DNA of 64,000 nt from Bradyrhizobium sp. CCGB01 (lineage in GTDB: Bacteria; Pseudomonadota; Alphaproteobacteria; Rhizobiales; Xanthobacteraceae): positions 5,332,001 to 5,396,000 of the forward strand of contig NZ_JANADK010000001.1 of assembly GCF_024199795.1 (NCBI RefSeq), read 5' to 3'. Position numbers and translations under genes: made by a program. The notes below the pieces were generated by a model. The model was not told the origin of the DNA. It ran no database searches and saw only the letters and a program-made list of their open reading frames with translations. Below are positions 19,097 to 28,871 of the stretch, piece after piece. Each line of letters opens with the position of its first letter. Within the stretch, counting starts at the first letter, position 1.

Positions 19097-20230
19097 TTAT
19101 TTATTTGGGTTGATGAGGAATTTTTCGCCGGTGGCACGTTTGGCGTACACCGCGATGTTGGCGGGATCGAGCGCCTCCTGAAGCGACACCACCTTGGTGT
19201 AGTGGCTCGCGAAGGTGGTCTTCAGCTCGTCGACCACGCGCTGGCGCAGCTTGGCCCCGTCCGCCTGCCCGATCTTCATCAGGAACGGAAACAGCAGCCA
19301 GCCGCCGACGCCCCAGGCCATGCCGAAGCCGCGTGGCAGCTCGATCGGACGGATGTCGAGCGCGCCGTAGACGTAGACCTGCTTGTGCACGTTGGAGCCG
19401 TAGCGGCTGTACTCCTTCGCGGTCTTGTTGATCGCGCTCTCCATGCAGTTGAGGATGTCGCCGGCAAGCTTGCCGCCGCCGATGGCGTCGAAGGCGATGG
19501 TGGCGCCGGTCTCGACCAGCGCATTGGTGAGATCGCCGAGGAAGCTCGGTGCTGTGGAATCGACGACGTATTTGGCGCCGATCTTGTGCAGGATGTCGGC
19601 CTGCTCCTTGCTGCGCACGATGTTGACCAGCGGGATGCCGTCCTTGATGCAGATCTTGTTCAGCATCTGGCCGAGATTGGAGGCGGCCGCGGTGTGCACC
19701 AGCGCCTTGTGACCCTCACGCCGCATGGTCTCGGTCATGCCGAGCGCCGTGAGCGGATTGACGAAGCAGGAGGCGCCTTCAGCCGGCGTGGTGCCTGCCG
19801 GCAGCGGCATGCACTCGCGCACTTTCAGCGTGCGATATTGGGCATACATCGCGCCGCCGATCATGGCGACGGTCTTGCCCATCAAGGCCTTCGCGGCATC
19901 GGAGGAGCCGGTCTTGATGACGACGCCGGCGCCTTCGTTACCCACCGGCATGGATTCATCGAGCCGGCCTGCCATCGCCCGCATCGCGCCCTCCGGCACC
20001 TTCGCGGTGATGACGGGAGCATCCTTGGTGCCCGAAGCCTTCGCCGTGCTCATATCGGCTGCGCCGACGAGAAGGCCGAGGTCGGACGGGTTGATCGGCG
20101 CCGCCTCGACGCGGACGACGACCTCGTCCGCGGCGGGCTCGGGGGTCGGCACGTCGACCAGCGAGATTTCCAGCTCTCCGCTCGTCTTGATCAGCGAACG
20201 CAGTTGCAGTCCGGTCTTGCCGTCGCTCAT
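19097..20230 (-). CDS. Zinc-independent MDR-family NAD(P)H:quinone oxidoreductase-like protein
   Basis: 377 aa. The GroES-like N-terminal half contains APINPSDLGLLVG and PVGNEGAGVV; the Rossmann half contains ALVHTAAASNLGQMLNKICIKDG and FDAIGGGKLAGDIL. The cysteine and histidine zinc ligands of alcohol dehydrogenases are absent, which points to the quinone oxidoreductase/enoyl reductase branch. Start ATG at 20230 has a GAGGA site. It follows eno by 33 nt on the same strand and may be read through from it. Substrate unknown. Confidence 0.85.
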   Translation of the reverse strand: MSDGKTGLQLRSLIKTSGELEISLVDVPTPEPAADEVVVRVEAAPINPSDLGLLVGAADMSTAKASGTKDAPVITAKVPEGAMRAMAGRLDESMPVGNEGAGVVIKTGSSDAAKALMGKTVAMIGGAMYAQYRTLKVRECMPLPAGTTPAEGASCFVNPLTALGMTETMRREGHKALVHTAAASNLGQMLNKICIKDGIPLVNIVRSKEQADILHKIGAKYVVDSTAPSFLGDLTNALVETGATIAFDAIGGGKLAGDILNCMESAINKTAKEYSRYGSNVHKQVYVYGALDIRPIELPRGFGMAWGVGGWLLFPFLMKIGQADGAKLRQRVVDELKTTFASHYTKVVSLQEALDPANIAVYAKRATGEKFLINPNK

Positions 20231-20263
20231 GTCGATCCTCCCCTGTCCTTGCCGGGCGCTGGC

Positions 20264-21565
<1,302 letters not shown>

Positions 21566-21721
21566 TTAGGGCTGATCGGTGCCGCGGGTCTTACACGGAG
21601 CGCAAGCAAATGTGAACGCTTGGAGGGCGTGCTTCGACTGACGCGTGAAGCGCCCGAGACTAAGCTTGCTTTCGCCTGATCTGCGCGTCCAACCTCAATC
21701 TGAAACAGTCGGGGTAACGCC

Positions 21722-22699
21722 ATGAATCGCCGCCAGTTTCTTGCCTCGAGCGCCGCCGCCCTCGCCGTCCGCCCAAGTTTTGCGCAGGAAGGCCCGTTCC
21801 GGACAAAATATTACCCGATCAGCGCCGGCATTGGCCTGCACGACCTCGCCCCCGCTCCCGACGGCACGGTCTGGTTCACGGCGCAGGGTAAGGGCCTGCT
21901 CGGCAGGCTCGATCCCCGGGATGGCAGTTTCAAGACAGTCGGCCTCGGCCAAGGCGCCGCCCCGCACGGGGTGACCATTGGCCCAGACGGCGCGCCCTGG
22001 ATCACCGAGGGCGGCCAGAACGCGATCGCGCGGGTCGATCCCGGCGATCTCAAGGTCACGCTGTTCCGCCTGCCCGAAAAATTCGCCTCCGCCAATCTCA
22101 ACACCGGCGTGTTCGACAAGGAAGGCACCTACTGGTTCACCGGCCAGTCCGGGTACTACGGCCGGCTCAAGCCCGGATCGGGCGAGATGGACGTGTTCAA
22201 GGCGCCCAAGGGCGTCGGCCCCTACGGCATCGCGGTGACGCCCAAGGGCGAGGTCTGGTACGCCTCGCTGGCCGGCAGCCACATCGCGAAGATTGATCTT
22301 GCGACCGGCAATGCCGCCATGGTCGAACCGCCGACGCCGAACCAGGGTTCGCGGCGGGTCTGGTCAGATTCGCAAAGCCGGATCTGGGTCAGCGAGTGGA
22401 ACAGCGGTCAGGTCTCGGTGCATGATCCCGCCAACGGCTCCTGGAAGTCCTGGAAGCTGCCGGGCGATCGCCCCCGCACCTATGCCGTCTATGTCGACGA
22501 CAAGGACAAGGTCTGGCTCACCGATTTTTCCGCCAATGCCATCGTCCGCTTCGATCCCGCGACCGAGCGGTTCAACGTTTTCGCCAGCAACAAGGCCAAT
22601 GCCAATGTGCGCCAGCTCGATGGCCGCGCCGGCGAGCTCTGGGGCTGCGAGTCCGGCAACGACCGGATCGTCATGATCCAGACGATCGCGGCTGGTTGA
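21722..22699 (+). CDS. Tat-exported streptogramin-lyase-like (Vgb family) beta-propeller protein
   Basis: 325 aa. A twin-arginine leader ([22 protein letters not shown]) precedes a seven-bladed propeller built of about 42-residue repeats with the consensus [10 protein letters not shown]...IGRLDP, as in [35 protein letters not shown] and [17 protein letters not shown]. The fold matches virginiamycin B lyase (Vgb), but export and the environmental host argue against a resistance role. A periplasmic lactonase or sensor-like propeller is equally possible. It is divergent from eno and ends at a strong terminator. Confidence 0.8.
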   Translation: MNRRQFLASSAAALAVRPSFAQEGPFRTKYYPISAGIGLHDLAPAPDGTVWFTAQGKGLLGRLDPRDGSFKTVGLGQGAAPHGVTIGPDGAPWITEGGQNAIARVDPGDLKVTLFRLPEKFASANLNTGVFDKEGTYWFTGQSGYYGRLKPGSGEMDVFKAPKGVGPYGIAVTPKGEVWYASLAGSHIAKIDLATGNAAMVEPPTPNQGSRRVWSDSQSRIWVSEWNSGQVSVHDPANGSWKSWKLPGDRPRTYAVYVDDKDKVWLTDFSANAIVRFDPATERFNVFASNKANANVRQLDGRAGELWGCESGNDRIVMIQTIAAG

Positions 22700-22732
22700 C
22701 GACGGCGACATTTGCGTCCATCCCGGCACCCT

Positions 22733-22765
22733 CCGGAGCGCGATCTTATCGCGCTCCGGTTTTTT
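22733..22765 (+). terminator. Rho-independent terminator after the Vgb-like gene
   Basis: Perfect 12-bp arms CCGGAGCGCGAT/ATCGCGCTCCGG with a CTT loop and six T residues directly after the stem. Confidence 0.93.
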
Positions 22766-22766
22766 G

Positions 22767-22835
22767 GAGCATGATCTTTCGGAAAACCGGTGCCCACTTT
22801 GCGCTAACGCGGCCCTCCGGGTCCGGATCATGCTC
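22767..22835. repeat. Inverted repeat element, family C (GAGCATGATC...GATCATGCTC)
   Basis: Perfect 10-bp outer arms at 22767-22776 and 22826-22835, with CGGAAAACCGGTGCCCAC inside. This element type is widespread in Rhizobiales intergenic DNA. It starts one base after the Vgb-like terminator and ends 18 nt before the queF ATG, so it is nearly the whole queF upstream region. Confidence 0.8.
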
Positions 22836-22853
22836 GAACAGGATGTGACGACG

Positions 22854-23306
22854 ATGGCGAAAAAATCCCTCCAGCTCGGCCGCGCGGTCGAGTGGCCGCA
22901 CACACCGGAAGAAGCCCAGCTCGACCGCGTGCCCAATCCGCAGAAGGGCACGGACTATCTGGTGCGCTTCACCGTGCCGGAATTCACCTCGCTCTGCCCG
23001 GTCACGGGACAGCCGGATTTCGCCCATCTGATGATCGACTACGCGCCCGGCCCGTGGCTGCTGGAGTCGAAGTCGCTCAAGCTCTACATCGCGAGCTTCC
23101 GCAATCACGGCGCCTTCCACGAGGACTGCACCGTGATGATCGGCAAGCGCATCGCGAGCGAGATCAAGCCGAAGTTCTTGCGCATCGGCGGCTACTGGTA
23201 TCCGCGCGGCGGCATCCCGATCGACGTGTTCTGGCAGACCGGCCGCGTGCCGAAGGGATTGTGGCTGCCGGAGCAAGGCGTCGCACCCTATCGCGGGCGG
23301 GGCTAG
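22854..23306 (+). CDS. queF: preQ0 reductase (NADPH-dependent 7-cyano-7-deazaguanine reductase)
   Basis: 150 aa from the ATG at 22854; an in-frame extension would run into the repeat and is rejected. It is the short, unimodular (YkvM-type) QueF. The catalytic Cys is C48 in [13 protein letters not shown] with D55, the family motif ESKSLKLY is at 71-78, and NHGAFHED supplies H89/E90. It reduces preQ0 to preQ1 in queuosine biosynthesis. No other que genes are nearby. A ModA-like gene follows after 10 nt. Confidence 0.95.
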   Translation: MAKKSLQLGRAVEWPHTPEEAQLDRVPNPQKGTDYLVRFTVPEFTSLCPVTGQPDFAHLMIDYAPGPWLLESKSLKLYIASFRNHGAFHEDCTVMIGKRIASEIKPKFLRIGGYWYPRGGIPIDVFWQTGRVPKGLWLPEQGVAPYRGRG

Positions 23307-23316
23307 CTGGAGACGA

Positions 23317-24120
23317 ATGACGATGAGATCGATGTCTGTAACATTCCGCAGCCTTGCCTTGGGCCTTTTGGGTGTTCTGTGGCTCGGCGGCGCATCCGAC
23401 GCTGCCGAAGTCCGGGTGATGATCTCGGGCGGACTGACGGCGGCCTATCAGGCGCTCGTGCCGGAGTTCGAGAAAGCCACCGGCAACAAGGTGCTGACTT
23501 CGTATGGGCCGTCGATGGGGACGACCACCAATGCGATCCCGGTCCGGCTGGAGCGCGGCGAACCGGCCGACGTTCTGATCATGGTGGGCTATGCCCTCAC
23601 CGACCTCGCCAGCAAGGGCAAGGTCGTCGCCGGCAGCCAGGTCGACCTCACCAGATCGCCGATCGGCATTGCCGTGAAATCGGGAGCGCCGAAGCCGGAC
23701 ATCAGCTCGGTGGAGGCGGTCAAGCGCGCGCTGCTGGCGGCGAAAACGATCGCCTATTCAGATAGCGCCAGCGGCGTCTACGTCTCGACCGAGATGTTCG
23801 ACAAGCTCGGCATTGCCGACATCATGAAGGATAAGGCGCGGAAAATTCCGGCAACGCCCGTCGGCGAGATCGTCGCGCACGGCGAAGCCGAACTCGGCTT
23901 TCAGCAGATCAGCGAGCTGAAGCCCGTGAAGGGCATCGATATCGTCGGACCGCTGCCGAACGACTTGCAGAAGATCACGATCTTCTCCGCCGGGATCGCC
24001 ACCGGTTCGAAAGAGCCCGATGCCGGCCGGGCCCTGATCAAGTTCCTCGCCTCCCCCGCCGCACGCGATACGATCATCGCGAGCGGCATGGAGCCGATCG
24101 CGGGTGGTGGAGCGAACTGA
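23317..24120 (+). CDS. Periplasmic ModA-like substrate-binding protein
   Basis: 267 aa with a Sec signal peptide (LALGLLGVLWLGGASDAAE) and ISGGLTAAYQALVPEFEKATGNKV, TSYGPSMGTTTNAIP, a domain arrangement like the molybdate-binding ModA/sulfate-binding group (SBP_bac_11). No modB/modC-like permease or ATPase gene is near, so it is an orphan. GGAG precedes the ATG at 23317 by about 5 nt; a second ATG lies two codons in. Such orphan proteins often bind organic anions; ligand unknown. Confidence 0.85.
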   Translation: MTMRSMSVTFRSLALGLLGVLWLGGASDAAEVRVMISGGLTAAYQALVPEFEKATGNKVLTSYGPSMGTTTNAIPVRLERGEPADVLIMVGYALTDLASKGKVVAGSQVDLTRSPIGIAVKSGAPKPDISSVEAVKRALLAAKTIAYSDSASGVYVSTEMFDKLGIADIMKDKARKIPATPVGEIVAHGEAELGFQQISELKPVKGIDIVGPLPNDLQKITIFSAGIATGSKEPDAGRALIKFLASPAARDTIIASGMEPIAGGGAN

Positions 24121-24123
24121 CGT

Positions 24124-24148
24124 AAGGCCGGCTCGACGCGCCGGCCTT
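24124..24148. terminator. Bidirectional hairpin between convergent genes
   Basis: 9-bp arms AAGGCCGGC/GCCGGCCTT with a 7-nt loop, filling the 30-nt gap between the ModA-like gene and the convergent GntR gene. Confidence 0.65.
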
Positions 24149-24150
24149 CA

Positions 24151-24825
24151 TCAATCGGATGCTGCCGGGTCCTTCTTGATCGGACCGAGATCGCGCGCCG
24201 GATAGTTGGCGCCGGATTCGACGATGTGTCGCCGCACCGCTGCAACAAGTGCGGCGAGATCGCGAGACTCGATCGCATCGACGATATCGACATGGTGTGC
24301 AGCACTCCGCTGGAGTTCGGCGTTCGATGGCCACAAGGCGATCGGTCCTGGCCTGGCGCGATTTCTGATCTCCACGATGAGCCTCGCGAGTGATTGGTTC
24401 GCGGCATGGCGATAGATTTCGTCGTGAAAGGCGGCGTTGGTGTTTGCCTGGTCCGCCTTGCTGCCACGCGCCACAGCATCTTCGAAGATTTTCTGAGCCT
24501 GCTTGATCTTCGCTAGTTCGTCGGGGCCGATATTCGGTAGCGCCTGCGTGGCCGCTTCAACCTCGAGCAGCATGCGGATCGCCAATATCTCGCGAACGAC
24601 GTTCAAGTCGGGCTGCGCGACGCGGTATCCACGATTTTCGACGTGGGTCACCATCCCGCTTGCGGCGAGCTGGGTCAGCGCACTCCGGACATCAAACCGT
24701 TTGGCAGCGAAGTCTTCCTCCAGGTCGATCTGGCGCAACCATTCGCCCGGTCGATAGTCGCCTTGCAGAATGGCGGCACCGATTTCCGCCGCCAACAGCC
24801 GCTTCTGCTCCTTCCGTACTTTCAT
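24151..24825 (-). CDS. GntR family (FCD subgroup) transcriptional regulator
   Basis: 224 aa from the ATG at 24825, with AGGGAAG upstream. The N-terminal winged helix contains LAAEIGAAILQGDYRPGEWLRQIDLEEDF...SALTQLAASGMVTHVENRGYRV. The C-terminal all-helical FCD domain has FHDEIYRHAANQSL and the metal-type His in HHVDIVDAI and RRHIVES. It is divergent from the ABC-transporter/CoA operon with 102 nt between them, so it most likely represses that operon until an organic-acid effector binds the FCD domain (inference). Confidence 0.9.
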   Translation of the reverse strand: MKVRKEQKRLLAAEIGAAILQGDYRPGEWLRQIDLEEDFAAKRFDVRSALTQLAASGMVTHVENRGYRVAQPDLNVVREILAIRMLLEVEAATQALPNIGPDELAKIKQAQKIFEDAVARGSKADQANTNAAFHDEIYRHAANQSLARLIVEIRNRARPGPIALWPSNAELQRSAAHHVDIVDAIESRDLAALVAAVRRHIVESGANYPARDLGPIKKDPAASD

Positions 24826-24864
24826 GGCTGCTTCCCTTTTTGGAGCGCTTGACTCGCCAAAACT

Positions 24865-24899
24865 ATTGCGCACAAATTGGCGCCAATAAATGTGCATAA
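24865..24899. promoter_or_regulatory. Candidate GntR operator in the divergent promoter region
   Basis: A perfect 10-bp palindrome TTGGCGCCAA (24877-24886) sits inside imperfect outer arms TGCGCACA/TGTGCATA, in the only gap between the regulator and the ABC/CoA operon. Its role as the regulator's binding site is inferred from position and symmetry. Confidence 0.5.
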
Positions 24900-24927
24900 C
24901 AAATCGCGACGACGGGAGGAACAGTAG

Positions 24928-26046
24928 ATGTCCGGCATCGATCGTAGAAGCTTAATGGTGATGTCGGTTCTCGGCGCCACGGTGGGGCTCCGTGGGGCGG
25001 CCCAGGCCGCGCCGAACGGATATCCCGAGAACTATCAGAAGATCATCGACGACGCCGAGAAAGAGGGCAGCCTTCTCATCTACTCGATCATGTCGCCGGA
25101 AAACTGGCGGCCCGTGATCGAGGGCTTCAACAAGCTCTACCCTAAGATCAAGGTCGAGACGCTGGATCTCCCCGCCTCCCGCGAGAGCTTCGAGCGCTAT
25201 CTGGCCGAGCGCAGCACCAACAGCCGCACCTGCGATCTCATCGCGACGGCTGACCCGGGCGGCTGGATCGACTTCCAGGAGCGCGGTGAGATCCTCGACT
25301 ATGCCTCGCCCGAAGCGAAGGCCTGGCCGGATTGGTCGAAGCCGTTTCCCGGCGTCTACACCGTCTCCTCCGACCCGATGGCGTTGATCTGGAACAACAC
25401 GCTGGTGCCGGACGGCAAGCGCCCGAAGACGCTTGCGGAGTTCGTCGAGCTTGCAGTGGCCAACGAGAAGGCCTGGCGCAACCGCATCACCAGCTACGGC
25501 GTGCACCAGACGACCTTCGGTTATGGCATCTCCTACGCCTACGTGAAGAAGCACGGCGAGAAGGCCTGGGACCAGTTCGCCCAGCTCGCCAAGCTGTCGC
25601 CCCGCTTCGAGCGCTCCGGCGGGCCGATGACCGAGAAGGTCACCTCAGGCGAATACAACATGGGCTTCTTCGTTTCGGCCATCACGTTCTGGCCGCGCCT
25701 AAACGATCCTGCGCGGGCAAAGATCCTCGGCTGGAGCTTCATCGGCGACGGTCAGCCGGTCGTGCTGCGCGGCATCGCCATCCCGAAGGGATCGAAGAAT
25801 GTCAACGCAGCGAAATTGATGCTCGACTACGTCGTGTCCGAGGACGGTCAGCGCGCATTCGGACGGGGCGGCCTGACGCCGGCACGCCCCGGCGTGAAGC
25901 CGGGCGACGGAATCCGCCACACCTACTCCTCGATCGTGGAAGCCGTCGGCGAACAGAATATCTGCTACATCGGCTACGATCGGGACGCCGTGCGCGATTA
26001 CGACAGCTTCCTCGCGCGCTGGAAAAAGACCTTCAATGTCGCTTGA
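24928..26046 (+). CDS. Iron-type ABC transporter periplasmic substrate-binding protein
   Basis: 372 aa, ATG with GGGAGGAA upstream. The N-terminal DRRSLMVMSVLGATVGLRGAAQA looks like a twin-arginine export signal. The mature protein has the SBP_bac_6/FbpA-like fold: EKEGSLLIYSIMSPENWRPVIEGFNKLYPKIKVE, SRTCDLIATADPGGW and KTLAEFVEL. Despite the iron-type family, related proteins bind phosphonates, phosphoglycerate or other anions, and the CoA-transferase/lyase genes downstream suggest a carboxylate. First gene of a five-gene operon; its stop overlaps the permease start by 11 nt. Confidence 0.88.
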   Translation: MSGIDRRSLMVMSVLGATVGLRGAAQAAPNGYPENYQKIIDDAEKEGSLLIYSIMSPENWRPVIEGFNKLYPKIKVETLDLPASRESFERYLAERSTNSRTCDLIATADPGGWIDFQERGEILDYASPEAKAWPDWSKPFPGVYTVSSDPMALIWNNTLVPDGKRPKTLAEFVELAVANEKAWRNRITSYGVHQTTFGYGISYAYVKKHGEKAWDQFAQLAKLSPRFERSGGPMTEKVTSGEYNMGFFVSAITFWPRLNDPARAKILGWSFIGDGQPVVLRGIAIPKGSKNVNAAKLMLDYVVSEDGQRAFGRGGLTPARPGVKPGDGIRHTYSSIVEAVGEQNICYIGYDRDAVRDYDSFLARWKKTFNVA

Positions 26047-27775
26047 GGCAAGCAGCGCGCTGAGGGCAACGGCTCCGGACTCGCTGCCGAAGCCGTTGCC
26101 AGGCCGCGATACCGTCATCCAGTACGGCATGGCGCTGCTGACCGTCGTCTTGATCGCTGCGCCGCTCCTTCCCGTTCTCTATCAATCGTTCCTGGATCGT
26201 GCGCTTTACGATTCCGGCCAGCAATTGACGCTGGGCAATTTCGGCCGCTTGCTGCGCACCGACGGCTTCGCGCTCGTCATCTGGAACACGCTCGTCTTCG
26301 CCACCCTCACCACCGTGATCTCGCAGGCCCTCGGCACGATGGCAGCGGTGCTGTTCGGCCGCACCGACATGCCTTTTGCCCGGCTGTTTGGCGAACTCTT
26401 CCTGTGGCCGATCTATCTCTCGGCGCTGGTGCTGTCGTTCGGCTGGTACACGATCTACGGGCCGGCCGGTTACCTCACGCTTCTGGTTCAGTCGATTTTC
26501 GACGGCGTCCCCTGGAATCTCTACTCCCTGCCGGGCATGGCGATGATCGCGGGCGTCTCGCAGGCGCCGGTCGCCTACATCTACTGCATGTCGTCGGCGT
26601 CGATCACCGACCCGACACTGGAGGAAGCCGCCCGCGTGACCGGTGCCGGCACCTTGAGAACCCTGTGGCGGATCACGCTGCCGCTGCTGATGCCGGCGAT
26701 CGCCTACAGTGCAGTGCTGAATTTCACGGTCGGACTGGAGCTGCTCGCGATTCCGCTGGTGTTCGGAGATCCCGCCGGCATCACCGTGCTGACCACGTTC
26801 CTCTACAACAACGGCGTGGCGTCAGCCCGTCCCGATCACGGGCTGGTGGCGACTGCGGCCGTGCTGATGCTTGCCGTCGTGTGCGTGCTGGTGTGGCTGC
26901 AGGGACGCCTGCTCGGCAACACCAGGCGCTTCGTGACGCTCGGTGGCAAGGCCACGCGACCGCGCCCGTTTCGGCTGAACAGCCTGCGCTGGCCGCTTTG
27001 CATCGTCGCGGCGATCTACATCACCGCAACGGTCGTGATGCCGATCGGCGCGCTGCTGCTGCGCGCCTTCACCAGCCTGTTGTCGCCGATGGTACCGATC
27101 AGCGAGGTGCTGACGCTCGGCAATTTCGCCAACATGCTCGAATATCCGGTCTACCCGCGTTCGATCTGGAACTCGCTCATCGTCAGCTCCGTCGGTGGTG
27201 TTGTCGCGACTGCGATGGTCGCCCTGATCGCCATCATCGTGCTGCGATCTGATTTCCGCTGGCGTGGCCCGCTGCACTACATCGCGCTGTTTCCCCGCGC
27301 CGTGCCAGGTGTCGTCGCCGGCATCGGTTTCTTCTATGCGTTTGCGCTCGTGCCCGGCCTGGGCGGCCTTCGGAACACGATCTGGATTCTGGTTGCCGCC
27401 TTCACCATGCACTTCATTCCCGTGGGGCTTGGTGCGGTCGCGCCGATGCTGTTGCAGATGAGCCCGGATTTCGATCGCGCTGCCCGCACGCAGGGCGCGG
27501 ACTGGTGGACGACGAGCCGGCGCATCGTTCTGCCTCTGCTGCGCCCAGCGCTGGTGGCCTGCTTCATCATCCTCTTCATCACGTTCTTCAAGGAATACAC
27601 GACCGCGATCTTCCTGTTCGCTCCCGGCAGCGAAGTGATCGGGACCACGCTGCTCCAGGCCTGGACGCAGGGCGAGGTCGGCCTCGTGTCCGCGCTGGCG
27701 ACCGTCCAGATCCTGGTGATCGGAGTCTGCGTGACGGCGGCGCGCGCTTTTCTCGGAGTGAAGCTCTATGGCTGA
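26036..27775 (+). CDS. FbpB-type ABC transporter permease (fused two-half form)
   Basis: 579 aa with about 12 transmembrane segments arranged as two homologous halves. Each half has a BPD_transp_1 EAA-like loop (first: EEAARVTGAGTLRTLWRITLPLLMPAI; second: DRAARTQGADWWTTSRRIVLPLLRPAL). One polypeptide therefore makes the whole channel, as in FbpB/SfuB. The ATG at 26036 lies inside the binding-protein gene (11-nt overlap), and its end overlaps the ATPase start by 8 nt. Confidence 0.92.
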   Translation: MSLEASSALRATAPDSLPKPLPGRDTVIQYGMALLTVVLIAAPLLPVLYQSFLDRALYDSGQQLTLGNFGRLLRTDGFALVIWNTLVFATLTTVISQALGTMAAVLFGRTDMPFARLFGELFLWPIYLSALVLSFGWYTIYGPAGYLTLLVQSIFDGVPWNLYSLPGMAMIAGVSQAPVAYIYCMSSASITDPTLEEAARVTGAGTLRTLWRITLPLLMPAIAYSAVLNFTVGLELLAIPLVFGDPAGITVLTTFLYNNGVASARPDHGLVATAAVLMLAVVCVLVWLQGRLLGNTRRFVTLGGKATRPRPFRLNSLRWPLCIVAAIYITATVVMPIGALLLRAFTSLLSPMVPISEVLTLGNFANMLEYPVYPRSIWNSLIVSSVGGVVATAMVALIAIIVLRSDFRWRGPLHYIALFPRAVPGVVAGIGFFYAFALVPGLGGLRNTIWILVAAFTMHFIPVGLGAVAPMLLQMSPDFDRAARTQGADWWTTSRRIVLPLLRPALVACFIILFITFFKEYTTAIFLFAPGSEVIGTTLLQAWTQGEVGLVSALATVQILVIGVCVTAARAFLGVKLYG

Positions 27776-28871
27776 GTTGCTGATCGAGAACCTGCACAAG
27801 CGGTTCGGGCCGGTCAAGGCGATCGACGACGTCAACATCCACGTTGCGGACGGCGAGTTCGTCACGCTGCTGGGTCCGTCGGGGTGCGGCAAGTCGACGA
27901 CCCTCGGCGCCATTGCCGGACTGGATCAGCCGACGAGCGGACGGATCCGTGTCGGCAACAAGACCTATTTCGACGGCCAAAAGGGCATTTTCCTGCCGCC
28001 AGAAGCCCGCCATTGCGGATTGGTGTTCCAGAGCTACGCCTTGTGGCCGCACATGACGGTCTACGACAACGTCGTGTTTCCGCTCAAGCTGCGCAAGGTG
28101 TCGACCGCCGATTGCAAGCGCCGCGTCGAGGAGAGCCTCGCTCTCGTCGAGATGGAGAGCTTTCAGGATCGCTATCCGCATCAGCTCTCGGGCGGCCAGC
28201 AGCAGCGTGTGGCACTCGCGCGAACGCTGGTCTACCAGCCCGAAATCCTGCTGCTCGACGAACCCCTGTCGAACCTCGACGCAAAGCTGCGCGACCGTGC
28301 CCGGACCTGGCTTGCCGAACTGCGCACGCGCCTCGGCCTGACGACGATCTACGTGACGCACGACCAGGTCGAAGCACTAGCCCTGTCCGACCGCATCGTG
28401 GTCATGAATGGCGGCCGCATCAGTCAGATCGGCTCGCCCCAGGAGATCTACACGCGGCCGGCAGACAGTTTCGTGGCCGACTTCATCGGAACGACCAATT
28501 TTCTGAACGGCGACGTGGTCGGGGCGCCCGACGGCGATGGGCAGACGCTGGTCAGTCTCGCCGACGGCCAGCGCGTCCTGATCAAGTCCGACAAACGTCC
28601 GTCCCCGGGCGACAAGGTGACGTTTGCCTATCGTCCCGAGCAGATGCGCCTGGCAGCGGCCAACGATCAGGCCATCGGAGGTTCGATCGTCGAGGCCGAC
28701 GTGGTCAGCCATTCCTACGTTGGCGGCCGCTGGCAAATCGGATTGAGCGTCGGCGGAAACCAGATCCGCATCGAAACCCAGGACGCAACGCCTGACCGCC
28801 GGTTGCGCCTGTGGCTGCCTGTCACCGGCGGCATCCTGTTTACAGAACGGAACCATGGCAAATCCCACTGA
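27768..28871 (+). CDS. FbpC-type ABC transporter ATP-binding protein
   Basis: 367 aa. Walker A GPSGCGKST, Q loop near VFQSYALWPHMTVYDNV, signature LSGGQQQRVALAR, Walker B ILLLDEPLSNLD and switch THDQVEAL are intact. A C-terminal TOBE-like regulatory region follows from about residue 245. It energises the importer formed with the two genes upstream. The 5' end overlaps the permease by 8 nt and the 3' end overlaps the CoA-transferase gene by 17 nt. Confidence 0.93.
   Translation: MAELLIENLHKRFGPVKAIDDVNIHVADGEFVTLLGPSGCGKSTTLGAIAGLDQPTSGRIRVGNKTYFDGQKGIFLPPEARHCGLVFQSYALWPHMTVYDNVVFPLKLRKVSTADCKRRVEESLALVEMESFQDRYPHQLSGGQQQRVALARTLVYQPEILLLDEPLSNLDAKLRDRARTWLAELRTRLGLTTIYVTHDQVEALALSDRIVVMNGGRISQIGSPQEIYTRPADSFVADFIGTTNFLNGDVVGAPDGDGQTLVSLADGQRVLIKSDKRPSPGDKVTFAYRPEQMRLAAANDQAIGGSIVEADVVSHSYVGGRWQIGLSVGGNQIRIETQDATPDRRLRLWLPVTGGILFTERNHGKSH

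Noticed and set aside
21722..22699. Streptogramin (virginiamycin B lyase) resistance gene
   Set aside because: Only the propeller family is supported; Tat export and chromosomal setting do not suggest antibiotic resistance.
22764..22853. 30-residue N-terminal extension of QueF
   Set aside because: It is encoded by the family C repeat; QueF proteins of this type start at the MAKK position.
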